Of a stretch of 64,000 nt of DNA, positions 45,783 to 53,978 are shown piece by piece. The position numbers and the translations under genes are program-made. The notes beneath the pieces were generated by a model, which was not told the DNA's origin, ran no database searches, and saw only the letters and a program-made list of their open reading frames with translations. The stretch is from Pseudonocardia sp. SCN 73-27. Lineage in GTDB: Bacteria > Actinomycetota > Actinomycetes > Mycobacteriales > Pseudonocardiaceae. Where the stretch lies: NCBI GenBank assembly GCA_001725415.1, contig MEGH01000002.1, positions 62,001 through 126,000 on the forward strand. The letters are read 5' to 3'. Within the stretch, counting starts at the first letter, position 1; each line of letters starts with the position of its first letter.

Positions 45783-46315
45783 ATGAGCGAAACGAACGGG
45801 TTGGCCACGAGCATCGGCATCCTGGCCGGCGTCTCGGTCTTCGTCACCGGATGGATCGGGATGCCGACCTGGTTGCTCTTCCTCGCCTGGCTGACCACTT
45901 CTTCTGCGGCGGTGGTGTCGAGGGCCTGAAGCTGCAGCTGGGTACGAACCTCTTCGGGGTCCTGATCGGCGTCATCACGCTCGGCATCGTGTCGCTCGTG
46001 AGCGCGCCTCAGTGGCTGGTCGCCCTCCTGGTCGTGCTCGCTGCGTTCACGATCGCCCAGTCCGGTCGGATCGGCGGGCTCCGCCAGACGCCCGGAGGGT
46101 TCGTCGGCTTCGCCATGATGGCCGCGGCAGTCCAGGTCACCGGAAAGTCAGTGCTCGAACCCAGCTGGTCGAACCCGATCATCCTCACGGTGGGTGCCGT
46201 ACTGCTGGCGTCGGTGTTCGCGGTCGCGTCGGAGCTGGGCGGTAAGATCATGTCGAGGCGCTCCCTCTCGCTGCGCTCGCCCGTCCTCGATGCGCCCGCG
46301 GCCGATCAGGGATGA
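45783..46315 (+). pseudogene. DUF1097 membrane protein gene with a frameshift
   Basis: The ATG at 45783 follows AGGAG by six bases. The first 40 codons (SIGILAGVSVFVTGWIGMPT, WLLFLAWLTT) belong to a DUF1097-type membrane protein. At about 45898 one T is missing (ACTTCTTC where ACTTTCTTC is expected). The remaining frame, FFCGGGVEGLKLQLGTNLFG through five helices to 46315, is the natural continuation. With the T restored it would be about 178 residues, normal for the family. The base loss may be real or a sequencing error. Confidence 0.7.
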
Positions 46316-46703
46316 GTTGGGCGGCGCACACCGGGGAGTGGGTCAGGAGACCGGACCGCGCCTGTCCGCGTGCGCTCGAGGGGTACTCATGCTGGAGGGC
46401 GAAGTCGCTTGATACTCGTGACGGCTCGAACGTCGGGCTCGACGTCGCGTCGACCGCCTTGTATCCGGAGGCTGGTCGTGACACGCCATGTGGCACGAAA
46501 CGTGGCACGTAACGTAGGCGGTGGAAAGTCTGTGATCGGGCCGGGCGATCGTGACAGCCGAGTTCCTGCGGTACACCGCTTCTTGCGAACGGCGGGCCAG
46601 GCCCACCCCACGCGCGGCGTCGCCAGACGATCACGGTGGCGGTCCCATCGTTCACCGTGATCGTCGTGGGTTGGTCTGTCCTGCAGGGACCGGACTGTCG
46701 ATC
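46316..46703. other. Convergent intergenic region with short iterated repeats
   Basis: Region of 388 bp with no supported gene, between the DUF1097 gene and the end of the transporter gene. It holds the 12-bp repeats described at 46478-46513. No clear terminator hairpin with a T tract was found. Confidence 0.6.
46478..46513. repeat. Three tandem 12-bp repeats GTGrCACGnnAy
   Basis: GTGACACGCCAT, GTGGCACGAAAC and GTGGCACGTAAC lie head to tail at 46478, 46490 and 46502. Units two and three differ in one base, and the first is more diverged. They lie in a convergent non-coding region. Iteron-like protein-binding repeats or a small duplicated sequence are both possible. Confidence 0.65.
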
Positions 46704-48044
46704 TCAGGTCGAGACCGTCGGCCGCTCATTGGTTCGCTGCAGCTCGTCCGGCCGTCGGCCGACGACTGCCACGCCTGCTATGGCGACCGCCGCGACGACG
46801 AGAGGCACCACGAACAGCCCGAACAGGCCGCGGCCGGACCACCCGGCGTCGACGAGCGCCCCGGCGACGAGCGGGGCGACGATCGCGCCGACCCGTCCGA
46901 CGGCGAGCGCCCAGCCCACGGCCGTCGTCCGCACGGACACGGGGTACAGGCTCGGCGCGACGGCGTACAGCAGCGCGCCGTTGGCGTTCACCAGGAGCCC
47001 GACGAGCACGGCGGCGGCCATCGTCGCGGCGAGGCTGCCGAGCGCCATCGTCATCAGCCCGAACGCGACCGCGCCCAGCAGGAGGGCCACCACGGCCAGC
47101 TTGTTCACCGCGACCCGCAGGGCGAGCGCGGCGACGATCAGGACCCCGACGACGCCGCCGGCGTTGAGCAGGATCCCGCCGCTGATCCCCTGCTGCGTGG
47201 ACAGTCCGCTCTGCTCCAGCAGCCGCGGGGTCCAGCTCCCGGCGAAGTAGGTCGCGGCGAACAGGCAGAAGAACGCCATCCAGAGCAGGACGCTGCGGAT
47301 CCCGTTGCGCCCGCGGAGCACGTTCCGCCCGACCCCGGTCGCGGCCCGGTCGACGGGGGCCGGCAGCGCCTCCAGCGGGGCGATGCGCATTCGGGCGAGG
47401 ATCGTGTTCATCCTGGCGAGCGCCCCGGCCGGGCGGCGGGCGGCGAGGTAGTCGATCGACTCGGGCAGCACCGCGGCCATGGCCGAGACGGTGACCAGGC
47501 TGAGCACGGCGCCGAGCAGGAACGTCGCCCGCCACCCGTACCCGGCGGTGACCAGCGCGGCGATCGTGCCGCCGACCACGCCGCCGAGCGGGAGCCCGAC
47601 CGCGAAGAACGCCGTCGAGGTCCCGCGGCCGCGCCTGCTGGAGTACTCCGCGATGATCACCGGGAGGCTGGCGATCACGCCGCCGACGCCGATCCCGGTG
47701 AGTACCCGGCAGAGGCCGAGCTGGACGCCGCCCGTCGTGAGCGCGGACAGGAACATCCCGACCGTGGCCACGGCCAGGCAGGCCAGCGTCAGCGGGCGCC
47801 GGCCGATCCGGTCCGCCAGCGGCGCGACCAGGGCGGAACCGAGCGCCATGCCGATCAGGCCGCTGCTCAGCAGCAGCCCGACCTGCGATGCGGTGAGGTG
47901 CCACTCGGCGGCGACCCCGGACGCGGCGAAGGCCATCACGAGGATGTCGAAGCCCTCGACGACGTTCATCACCAGGCACAGCGCCACGACCATGACCTGG
48001 AACCTCGTCATGGGCGATCTGTCGATCACGTCGGGAATGTTCAT
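46704..48044 (-). CDS. MFS transporter, aromatic acid:H+ symporter (AAHS) type
   Basis: A 446-residue permease with about 12 hydrophobic segments. The motifs are GFDILVMAFAASGVA in helix 1, PLADRIGRRPLTL between helices 2 and 3, and RVLTGIGVGGVIASLPVIIA in helix 4. This pattern is typical of PcaK/MhpT-like aromatic acid importers. It is the last gene of the aromatic cluster, and a 17-bp palindrome lies 84 bp upstream, so it has its own control point. Confidence 0.9.
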   Translation of the reverse strand: MNIPDVIDRSPMTRFQVMVVALCLVMNVVEGFDILVMAFAASGVAAEWHLTASQVGLLLSSGLIGMALGSALVAPLADRIGRRPLTLACLAVATVGMFLSALTTGGVQLGLCRVLTGIGVGGVIASLPVIIAEYSSRRGRGTSTAFFAVGLPLGGVVGGTIAALVTAGYGWRATFLLGAVLSLVTVSAMAAVLPESIDYLAARRPAGALARMNTILARMRIAPLEALPAPVDRAATGVGRNVLRGRNGIRSVLLWMAFFCLFAATYFAGSWTPRLLEQSGLSTQQGISGGILLNAGGVVGVLIVAALALRVAVNKLAVVALLLGAVAFGLMTMALGSLAATMAAAVLVGLLVNANGALLYAVAPSLYPVSVRTTAVGWALAVGRVGAIVAPLVAGALVDAGWSGRGLFGLFVVPLVVAAVAIAGVAVVGRRPDELQRTNERPTVST

Positions 48045-48127
48045 GGACGCACCTTCGGGTCTCTCGGGGGGTGTGCCGGATTCGGCCGCGTGAGCATCGG
48101 GCGGATCGAAGATCGTCGGGGCAGTCC

Positions 48128-48144
48128 GGTCCGTGCAGTGGACC
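48128..48144. promoter_or_regulatory. 17-bp palindrome GGTCC-N7-GGACC, candidate IclR site (1)
   Basis: GGTCCGTGCAGTGGACC lies between the stop of the aldehyde dehydrogenase and the start of the transporter. The same 5+7+5 pattern with AGT before the second arm recurs at 52235 (one arm base changed), 59335 and 60015. Assignment to the IclR regulator at 53177 is inference. Confidence 0.65.
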
Positions 48145-48158
48145 GCCGTCCGAGCCGG

Positions 48159-49682
48159 TCAGCCGGGCAGCACCAGGCTCCCGTCGACCCGGCGGGGCAC
48201 GCCGGCGGCCGGGACGTCGCGCAGCTCGTCCGGGAGCACGTCGGCCGGAGCGTCCTGCCAGGTCAGCGGGCGCAGGAACCGGCGGATCGCGGTCGCCCCG
48301 ACGGAGGTGTGCAGGCTGTTCGTCGCCGGCCACGGCCCACCGTGGTGTTGCGCCCAGCTCACGGCGACACCCGTCGGGTAGCCGTTGAAGACGAGGCGGC
48401 CGGCGGTCCCGGCGAGGACGCCGGCCAGTTCGAGGACCGGCTCTCCGGCACCGGTGTGCACGGTCGCGGTGAGCGACGCGGGGAGCCGGCGCAGGACGGC
48501 CGTCAGCTCCGCGGGCCCGGCGTAGCGGACGACGACGGCGGCCGGCCCGAAGTACTCCGCGAAGGCCTCGTCCGGGAGGTCGTCCGCCCGGGCGGTGACG
48601 AGCAGCGGCGCCACCGTGAACCCCGCGTCCGCCGGGTCACCCGCGGCGACGGCCCTGACGCCGGGGGCGCACGCGAGCCGCGCGGTGTCGTCGACGTAGG
48701 ACCGGTGGATGCGTTCGTTGAGCAGCGGGACGACGCGCGCGCCGCCGAGAGCGGCTGCCGCCGCGGCCACGACGGCGTCGCCCGCCTGCCCGTCCGGGAC
48801 GAGGACGAAGCCCGGCTTGGTGCAGAGCTGGCCCGCCGACCCCGTGACCGAACCGACGAGACCCGCGCCGATCTCGCCGGCCCGTTCGCGCGCGGCCGCC
48901 TCGGTCACGACCAGGGCGTTCAGACTGGAGAGCTCGCCGTAGAACGGGATGGGCTCCGGGCGGGCGTCGATGATGTCGAGCAGGGCCCGCCCACCGGAGA
49001 GCGACCCGGTGAAGCCGACGGCCCGGGTCGCCGGGTGCGCGACGAGCTCCTGCCCGGCCCGGCGCCCGAACACCAGGCCGAGTGTCCCGCGTGGCAGCCC
49101 CGCGGCCTCCAGCGCCCCGGTCAGGACCTCGTGCACGAGCCGCGAGGTACCCGGGTGCGACCCGTGCCCCTTGACCACCACCGGGTTGCCGGCGGCCAGC
49201 GCCGACGCGGTGTCCCCGCCCGGCACGGAGAACGCGAGCGGGAAGTTGCTGGCACCGAAGACGGCGACGGGGCCGATCGGGACGAGCATCCGGCGCAGGT
49301 CCGGGCGCGGCCCCATCGGCGTCGGGCCGGCGTGGTCGATCGCGGCCTCGAGGTAGCCGCCGTCGGTCACGACGTCGGCGAAGAACCGGAGCTGGAACGC
49401 CGTGCGGGTCAGCTCGCCGTTCAACCGGGTGTCGCCCAGCGCGGTCTCGGTGTCGGCGATCTCGACGATCGGCGCGCGGGCGGCCTCCAGCGCGTCGGCG
49501 AGCGCGACGAGCACGCGGGCCCGTCCGGCCCGGTCCAGTGCGGCGAGGGCCGGTGCCGCGTCGGCGGCGGCCCCGACCACGTCGCGGACGTGGTCGTCGG
49601 TGCTCTCGACCACCTCCGGGGGCAGGTCGAGCCCGGTGCGGGGATCGGTGCCGGTGACGGGACGGTGTTCGGTGGTGGTCAC
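48159..49682 (-). CDS. Aldehyde dehydrogenase (NADP), ketoglutarate-semialdehyde type
   Basis: A 507-residue ALDH. The branch-specific segment FGASNFPLAFSVPGGDTASA and VKGHGSHPGTS match alpha-ketoglutaric-semialdehyde (2,5-dioxovalerate) dehydrogenases. The catalytic Cys is in GSAGQLCTKPGF and the base in YGELSSLNALVV. In this cluster it more likely oxidises a ring-fission semialdehyde or a related intermediate. It is transcribed 45 bp after the ferredoxin gene. Confidence 0.87.
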   Translation of the reverse strand: MTTTEHRPVTGTDPRTGLDLPPEVVESTDDHVRDVVGAAADAAPALAALDRAGRARVLVALADALEAARAPIVEIADTETALGDTRLNGELTRTAFQLRFFADVVTDGGYLEAAIDHAGPTPMGPRPDLRRMLVPIGPVAVFGASNFPLAFSVPGGDTASALAAGNPVVVKGHGSHPGTSRLVHEVLTGALEAAGLPRGTLGLVFGRRAGQELVAHPATRAVGFTGSLSGGRALLDIIDARPEPIPFYGELSSLNALVVTEAAARERAGEIGAGLVGSVTGSAGQLCTKPGFVLVPDGQAGDAVVAAAAAALGGARVVPLLNERIHRSYVDDTARLACAPGVRAVAAGDPADAGFTVAPLLVTARADDLPDEAFAEYFGPAAVVVRYAGPAELTAVLRRLPASLTATVHTGAGEPVLELAGVLAGTAGRLVFNGYPTGVAVSWAQHHGGPWPATNSLHTSVGATAIRRFLRPLTWQDAPADVLPDELRDVPAAGVPRRVDGSLVLPG

Positions 49683-49727
49683 GGGAGTCCTCCAGGGGGA
49701 TCGGCGCGGTGACGGTCGGCGCTTCGG

Positions 49728-50069
49728 TCAGCGCGGCGGCAGCGCGGCGACGGTCTCGGTGTCCACGCCGACCGGGCCGAGGTGCGTGGCGCCGCCCGGG
49801 GTGCCCAGCGGCGCGTCGCGGCCGGCCAGGACGACGTCGAAGAACGACGCGTTGTCCGTGGTGTTCCAGGCGGCGTCGGTGCCCGCGATCGTGCGGTCGG
49901 CGACGGCCGCCGCGGTCGGGCAGGCCTGCTCGCACGCCCCGCAGTCGATGCACTCGACCGGGTTGATGTACATCTTCCGATCGCCCTCGTAGATGCAGTC
50001 GACCGGACATTCCTCGAGGCAGGACCGGTCGAGGACGTCGACGCAGGCGTCGGTGACGACGTAGGTCAT
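49728..50069 (-). CDS. fdxA: 7Fe ferredoxin ([3Fe-4S][4Fe-4S])
   Basis: A 113-residue FdxA-type ferredoxin. Cysteines at 9, 17, 21 and 25 and at 40, 43, 46 and 50 fit the two-cluster pattern (C-x7-C-x3-CP and CxxCxxCxxxCP). The typical IYEGDRKMYINPVECIDCG is present. The C-terminal half after residue 60 is Thr/Gly-rich and longer than that of a standalone FdxA. With the reductase at 50087 it should carry electrons to the Rieske oxygenase. [3Fe-4S]-type ferredoxins serve actinobacterial phthalate- and phenanthrene-type dioxygenases. Confidence 0.92.
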   Translation of the reverse strand: MTYVVTDACVDVLDRSCLEECPVDCIYEGDRKMYINPVECIDCGACEQACPTAAAVADRTIAGTDAAWNTTDNASFFDVVLAGRDAPLGTPGGATHLGPVGVDTETVAALPPR

Positions 50070-50086
50070 GGCGGTGCCCCTCTCGC

Positions 50087-51091
50087 TCAGATGAGTACGC
50101 CGGCCTCGGCGACGAGGGCGTCCGTCGAGTGGCCGGGGAAGGTCGAGGCGGTGGGGTCGAGGCGGACCGCGGCGTGGTTGACGGCCGTGGCCGCCTCACC
50201 GAAGCCGACAGCGATCAGCGGAACCCGCCCGGGATGGGTGCAGACGTCGCCCGCGGCGAAGACGCCGGGCCGCGACGTTCGCATCGCGGTGTCGACGACG
50301 ATCTTGCGGTCGGCGACGTCGAAGCCCCAGCCGAGCAGCGGGCCCGGGTTGGCGACGAAGCCCAGCGCGGCGACCACGCTGTCGCATCCGACCTCGGTGA
50401 GCCGCCCGGTGGCGATGTTGCGCAGGACGGCCCCGCTCACCCGCGTGTCCCCGCGCAGCTGCTCGACGACCGTCTCGGTGTGCACGCGGGCCGGTCCGGC
50501 GAGCACCTGGTCGACGGTGTGCCGGTGCGCGCGGAAGCTGTCGCGGCGGTGCACCAGCGTGACCTGGGCCGAGTGCTGCAGGGCGTCGGCCCAGTCGAGG
50601 GCCGAGTCCCCGCCCCCGACGACGAGCACGCGCCGGCCGGCGAGCTCGGCGGGGTCGTGGACGAAGTAGGTCAGGCCACGGCCGAGGAAGTCCTCACCGC
50701 ACGGCAGCGTGCGGGGTGCGAAGGTCCCGATCCCCGCCGTCACCACGACGGCGCCCGCTTCCAGCGTGCCGCCGTCGGCGAACCCGATCTCGAAGCGCCC
50801 GCCGGGGCGGTCGTCGAGCCGGGCCGCCTGCCGGCCGAGCAGCATCTCGGTGCGGAACGGCCGGACCTGCTCGACGAGCGAGCGCACCAGGTCCCGCCCC
50901 TTGACCGCGGGGAACCCGGCGACGTCACGGACGAGCTTCTCGGGGTAGAGCGCCGAGATCTGGCCGCCCGGTTCGGGCAGGGCGTCGACCAGTGCGACCG
51001 ACAACCCGCGCATCCCGGCGTAGAACGCGGCGAACAGCCCGGTGGGCCCCGCGCCGATCACCGCGACGTCGGCCACCGCTGCGGCGCTCAC
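50087..51091 (-). CDS. Ferredoxin--NADP reductase, thioredoxin-reductase-like
   Basis: A 334-residue FAD protein. GAGPTGLFAAFYAGMRG (13-29) binds FAD, PEPGGQISALYPEK is typical of the FNR2 branch, VVGGGDSALDWADAL binds NADPH, and GVFAAGDVCTHPG closes the FAD site. No CxxC is present, consistent with a ferredoxin reductase. It is adjacent to the ferredoxin (17 bp) and overlaps the extradiol gene by 4 bp. It completes the electron chain. Confidence 0.9.
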   Translation of the reverse strand: MSAAAVADVAVIGAGPTGLFAAFYAGMRGLSVALVDALPEPGGQISALYPEKLVRDVAGFPAVKGRDLVRSLVEQVRPFRTEMLLGRQAARLDDRPGGRFEIGFADGGTLEAGAVVVTAGIGTFAPRTLPCGEDFLGRGLTYFVHDPAELAGRRVLVVGGGDSALDWADALQHSAQVTLVHRRDSFRAHRHTVDQVLAGPARVHTETVVEQLRGDTRVSGAVLRNIATGRLTEVGCDSVVAALGFVANPGPLLGWGFDVADRKIVVDTAMRTSRPGVFAAGDVCTHPGRVPLIAVGFGEAATAVNHAAVRLDPTASTFPGHSTDALVAEAGVLI

Positions 51092-52161
51092 CGGGCCGCA
51101 CCGTCATAGATCGCGAAGACCTTGTTGGACACGAAGATGTTCGACGCGGCGAACGTCGTCCAGCTGGGCGCGAGACCCAGCTCGCGCATCGCCCCGACCA
51201 GCGCCCACCAGTTCAGCAGCTCCTGCTGGCCCGCCTTCTCGGCGTCCTCGAGGGTCGTGTTCTCCCAGACGGAGTGGTCCCCGGTCACCAGCGCGTCGTA
51301 CATGCGCTCGTCGGCCGCCGAGTCCGGGAACAGCCGGAACGTCGAGTCGACCAGGAAGCTGTGCGACCAGCTCGAGCTCGCGACGAGTGCCACCCGGTAC
51401 GGGCTGTCGGCGCAGATCCGGGCGACGGCCGCACCGACGTCCATGATCCGCGACGGGCTCGGCGACGGGGGGTCGAGCTCGCGCTCGACGCCGAGCGGGG
51501 AGATGTTGCCCTGGTAGCTGATCACCCTGCGGCCGTAGCAGTTCAGCGGGAAGGCGACGACGGGGTGGTCGAACCCCTGGCGGTCGTAGTCCAGGTAGAG
51601 CACGGTGTTGAGGAACGCGTGGGCGAAGCCCGGGTGGTGCAGCGGCTCGTAGGCGTAGGGCACGTCGACGCCGCAGTTCATCAGTCCCTCGACGAGGTGC
51701 CTGGCGAACGGCCGGTGGCCGCGGATGGTGCGCGCGGTGTCCTCGTCCTCGCCCCAGACGTTCGGCGTGCCCTTCATGTTCGAGGACTCGTCGGCGTGCC
51801 GCCACGGATGGACGACCTTGTCCTCGTAGGCCAGTACGGCGTACGGCGGCACGAGGTCCTCGCGGAAGTTCTCGTACTGGTCGTCGCCCCAGATCAGCAC
51901 GACGTCGGGGCGGAACTCGTCGAGCGCCGCACGGGTGCGGCGGAAGCCCTCCAGCAGCGCCGCGCGATGGGCCTTGCCCGCCGCGACACCCTCGTCGTCC
52001 GCCCACTCCCGGCGGGCCCGCTCCGGCCAGGACGCCGGGTCGCGGAGCTCGGCGGGCAGCCGCGGATCGGCCAGCGCGCCGCGGAAGACCCTGGACAGGT
52101 TGTCGTCCGTGCCGCTCAGGGGTGGGTAGTGCGTGACCCCGAGTCCCAGGATCTCGGCCAT
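51088..52161 (-). CDS. LigB-superfamily extradiol ring-cleavage dioxygenase
   Basis: A 357-residue class III extradiol dioxygenase subunit B-like protein. It has GVTHYPPLSGTDDNL (N-terminal His of the metal site), DVVLIWGDDQYENFRED, YEPLHHPGFAHAFL and SSSWSHSFLVD. It is longer than MhpB and lacks a LigA-like partner. It would cleave the dihydroxylated (or aminophenol-like) product of the Rieske system. It is the first gene of the 46-52 kb - strand unit and shares a 133-bp divergent region with the hydratase at 52295. Confidence 0.83.
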   Translation of the reverse strand: MAEILGLGVTHYPPLSGTDDNLSRVFRGALADPRLPAELRDPASWPERARREWADDEGVAAGKAHRAALLEGFRRTRAALDEFRPDVVLIWGDDQYENFREDLVPPYAVLAYEDKVVHPWRHADESSNMKGTPNVWGEDEDTARTIRGHRPFARHLVEGLMNCGVDVPYAYEPLHHPGFAHAFLNTVLYLDYDRQGFDHPVVAFPLNCYGRRVISYQGNISPLGVERELDPPSPSPSRIMDVGAAVARICADSPYRVALVASSSWSHSFLVDSTFRLFPDSAADERMYDALVTGDHSVWENTTLEDAEKAGQQELLNWWALVGAMRELGLAPSWTTFAASNIFVSNKVFAIYDGAAR

Positions 52162-52234
52162 GGGTGCTCCTCCTCGTCGTCGAGCGGGTTGTGCCGTCGA
52201 GTCTCGGAAGCCCGGGCGGCCGCGACCACGACTC

Positions 52235-52251
52235 GGACCGGCCAGTGGACC
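52235..52251. promoter_or_regulatory. 17-bp palindrome, candidate IclR site (2)
   Basis: GGACCGGCCAGTGGACC lies in the 133-bp region between the divergent extradiol and hydratase genes. It fits the consensus except for one base in the first arm (GGACC for GGTCC). Confidence 0.6.
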
Positions 52252-52294
52252 GGCGGGTTACCGCACCGGACCGCCACGCCGGACGATCGGAGCC

Positions 52295-53128
52295 GTGACC
52301 GACCTGATCGAGACCCAGGCGCCCGACACCGCGCGACTCGCCCACGTCCTGCACCGCGCGCGAACCGGGCACGCCCTGCTCGACGCGACCGTCGAGACCG
52401 ATGCGCTGTCGCTGGACGACGCGTACGCGGTGCAGGACCGGCTGACGGCGCTGCGGCTCGACGAGGGCCGCTGCCACGTCGGGTGGAAGCTCGGCTACAC
52501 CTCGGCGGTGATGCGCCGGCAGATGGGCGTGTCCGTCCCCAACCACGGCCCGTTGCTCGACGACATGGTGCGCCACGACGGGGCCACCGCGGCAGGGTTC
52601 CTGCACCCGCGCGTCGAGCCCGAGATCGGCATCGTCCTGGCCCGGGACCTGTCGGGGCCCGGGTTGCTGATCACCGAGGTCGCGGACGCGGTCGCCGAGG
52701 TCCGCGCCTGTCTGGAGATCGTCGACTCGATCTGGCTGGACTACCGGTTCTCCGCCGAGCAGAACACCGCGGACGGCTCGTCGGCGGCCGGGGTCGTCCT
52801 CGGGCCCGCCCTGGACGTCGACCCGCTCCGCTGCCACCGGGTGCCGGTCGAGCTCACCGAGGACGACGTCCCGCTGGCCACCGCCGTCTCGGCCGCCGCG
52901 AGCGGGCACCCGCTGCACGGGGTCGCCTGGCTGGCCGCGGAGCTCGCGGCGCGCGGCCGCCACCTCCAGGCGGGCGAGCTGGTGATCACCGGCGGGCTCA
53001 CCGCCGCCACACCGCTGCGGGCCGGGCGGGTCCTGTCGGCGCGGTTCGGGGGGCGCACCACCGTCTCGGTGCGCCGGCCGGCGGGCGAGCCCGACGCCGC
53101 GCTCGGTGCGCCGACGGCCGGCCGCTGA
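52295..53128 (+). CDS. 2-keto-4-pentenoate hydratase family protein
   Basis: A 277-residue fumarylacetoacetase-fold enzyme. Signs are GWKLGYTSAVMRRQMGVSVP, HPRVEPEIGIVLARDLSGPG with the metal-binding Glu residues, and the C-terminal ITGGLTAATPL. It is one of three such paralogues here, the others being at 57717 and 58484, and the only one on the + strand. Together they could act as oxalocrotonate decarboxylase, hydratase and a third, unassigned enzyme. GTG start. Confidence 0.88.
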   Translation: MTDLIETQAPDTARLAHVLHRARTGHALLDATVETDALSLDDAYAVQDRLTALRLDEGRCHVGWKLGYTSAVMRRQMGVSVPNHGPLLDDMVRHDGATAAGFLHPRVEPEIGIVLARDLSGPGLLITEVADAVAEVRACLEIVDSIWLDYRFSAEQNTADGSSAAGVVLGPALDVDPLRCHRVPVELTEDDVPLATAVSAAASGHPLHGVAWLAAELAARGRHLQAGELVITGGLTAATPLRAGRVLSARFGGRTTVSVRRPAGEPDAALGAPTAGR

Positions 53129-53176
53129 CGCCGACCCCCGCCCCCGACCCCCGACCGCCGACGCGAAGCGGTCCGG

Positions 53177-53968
53177 TCAGCGGCCGAGCTGCGGGTGGCC
53201 GAGACCGCGGCTGATCGCGAGTGCGGCGGTACGGACCGCCGCCTCCAGCCGCACCGGCTGCAGGCGCTGGGCCGGGCCGGTGACCGAGAGCCCCGCGACG
53301 GCACGGTGCCCGTCGCGACCCACGTAGCTCTCGACGACGATCGCCGCCGCCACGCAGACGATGCCCCGGGTCCCCTCCTCGCGGTCGTGGGCCAGACCGG
53401 TCTCGCGGATCCGGTCGAGCTCGCGGCGGAACCGGGCGGGGTCGGTGATCGTGGTGCTCGTCCGCGCGGGCATCGGCGCGCTGACCACCCGGTCCACGGC
53501 GCTCTCGTCGCTGAAGGCGAGTATCGCCTTCCCGAGCCCCGTGCAGTACGCGGGTAGCCGCGCCCCGACGGCCGACGGTGCGGGGACGCTGTGCCGGCCG
53601 GTGAGCTTCTCGATGTAGATGATCTCGGTGCCGTCGAGCACCCCGAGCTGCACGATCTCCCCGGTCGCGACGAGCAGGTCGGACATGAACGGCAGCGCCG
53701 TGGCCCGCAGCCGTCGTGAGGCCGGCACGTGCTGGCCGAGCTCGAACAGGTGCAGCCCCAGCCGGTAGCCGTAGCCGCCGCGCTCCAGCATCCGATGGGC
53801 CACGAGGTCCGTGGCGAGCCGGTGCACCGTGGCCTTCTTCAGGCCGGTCCGGCGGGCGAGCTCGCTGAGCCCGACCTCGCCGGGGGACTCGGCGACCGCG
53901 TCGAGGATGAGGAGCAGCCGGTCGCCCACGGACCGCTGCTCACCGGCCTCGTCGGCGCTGATGCGCAT
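53177..53968 (-). CDS. IclR family transcriptional regulator
   Basis: A 263-residue regulator. The winged HTH (VGLSELARRTGLKKATVHRL, ATDLVAHRMLER) is followed by an effector domain (IVQLGVLDGTEIIYIEKLTG, LPAYCTGLGKAILAF). The Cys-Thr-Gly-x-Gly-Lys is typical. ATG 53968 is chosen, since the longer frame reaches into the Rieske gene. It lies inside the aromatic cluster and is the probable controller of the four palindromes at 48128, 52235, 59335 and 60015. Confidence 0.94.
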   Translation of the reverse strand: MRISADEAGEQRSVGDRLLLILDAVAESPGEVGLSELARRTGLKKATVHRLATDLVAHRMLERGGYGYRLGLHLFELGQHVPASRRLRATALPFMSDLLVATGEIVQLGVLDGTEIIYIEKLTGRHSVPAPSAVGARLPAYCTGLGKAILAFSDESAVDRVVSAPMPARTSTTITDPARFRRELDRIRETGLAHDREEGTRGIVCVAAAIVVESYVGRDGHRAVAGLSVTGPAQRLQPVRLEAAVRTAALAISRGLGHPQLGR

Positions 53969-53978
53969 GCGACGGCGC

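Noticed and set aside
46551-49712. 1053-codon open frame on the + strand
   Set aside because: It is antisense to the MFS transporter and aldehyde dehydrogenase genes and translates into Arg/Gly/Pro/Asp-rich text without any domain, a normal consequence of very high G+C.
49728-50069. Ferredoxin partner for the P450 at 11860
   Set aside because: It is 37 kb away and encoded between the Rieske reductase and the aldehyde dehydrogenase genes, so the Rieske system is the natural partner. Cross-use cannot be excluded.
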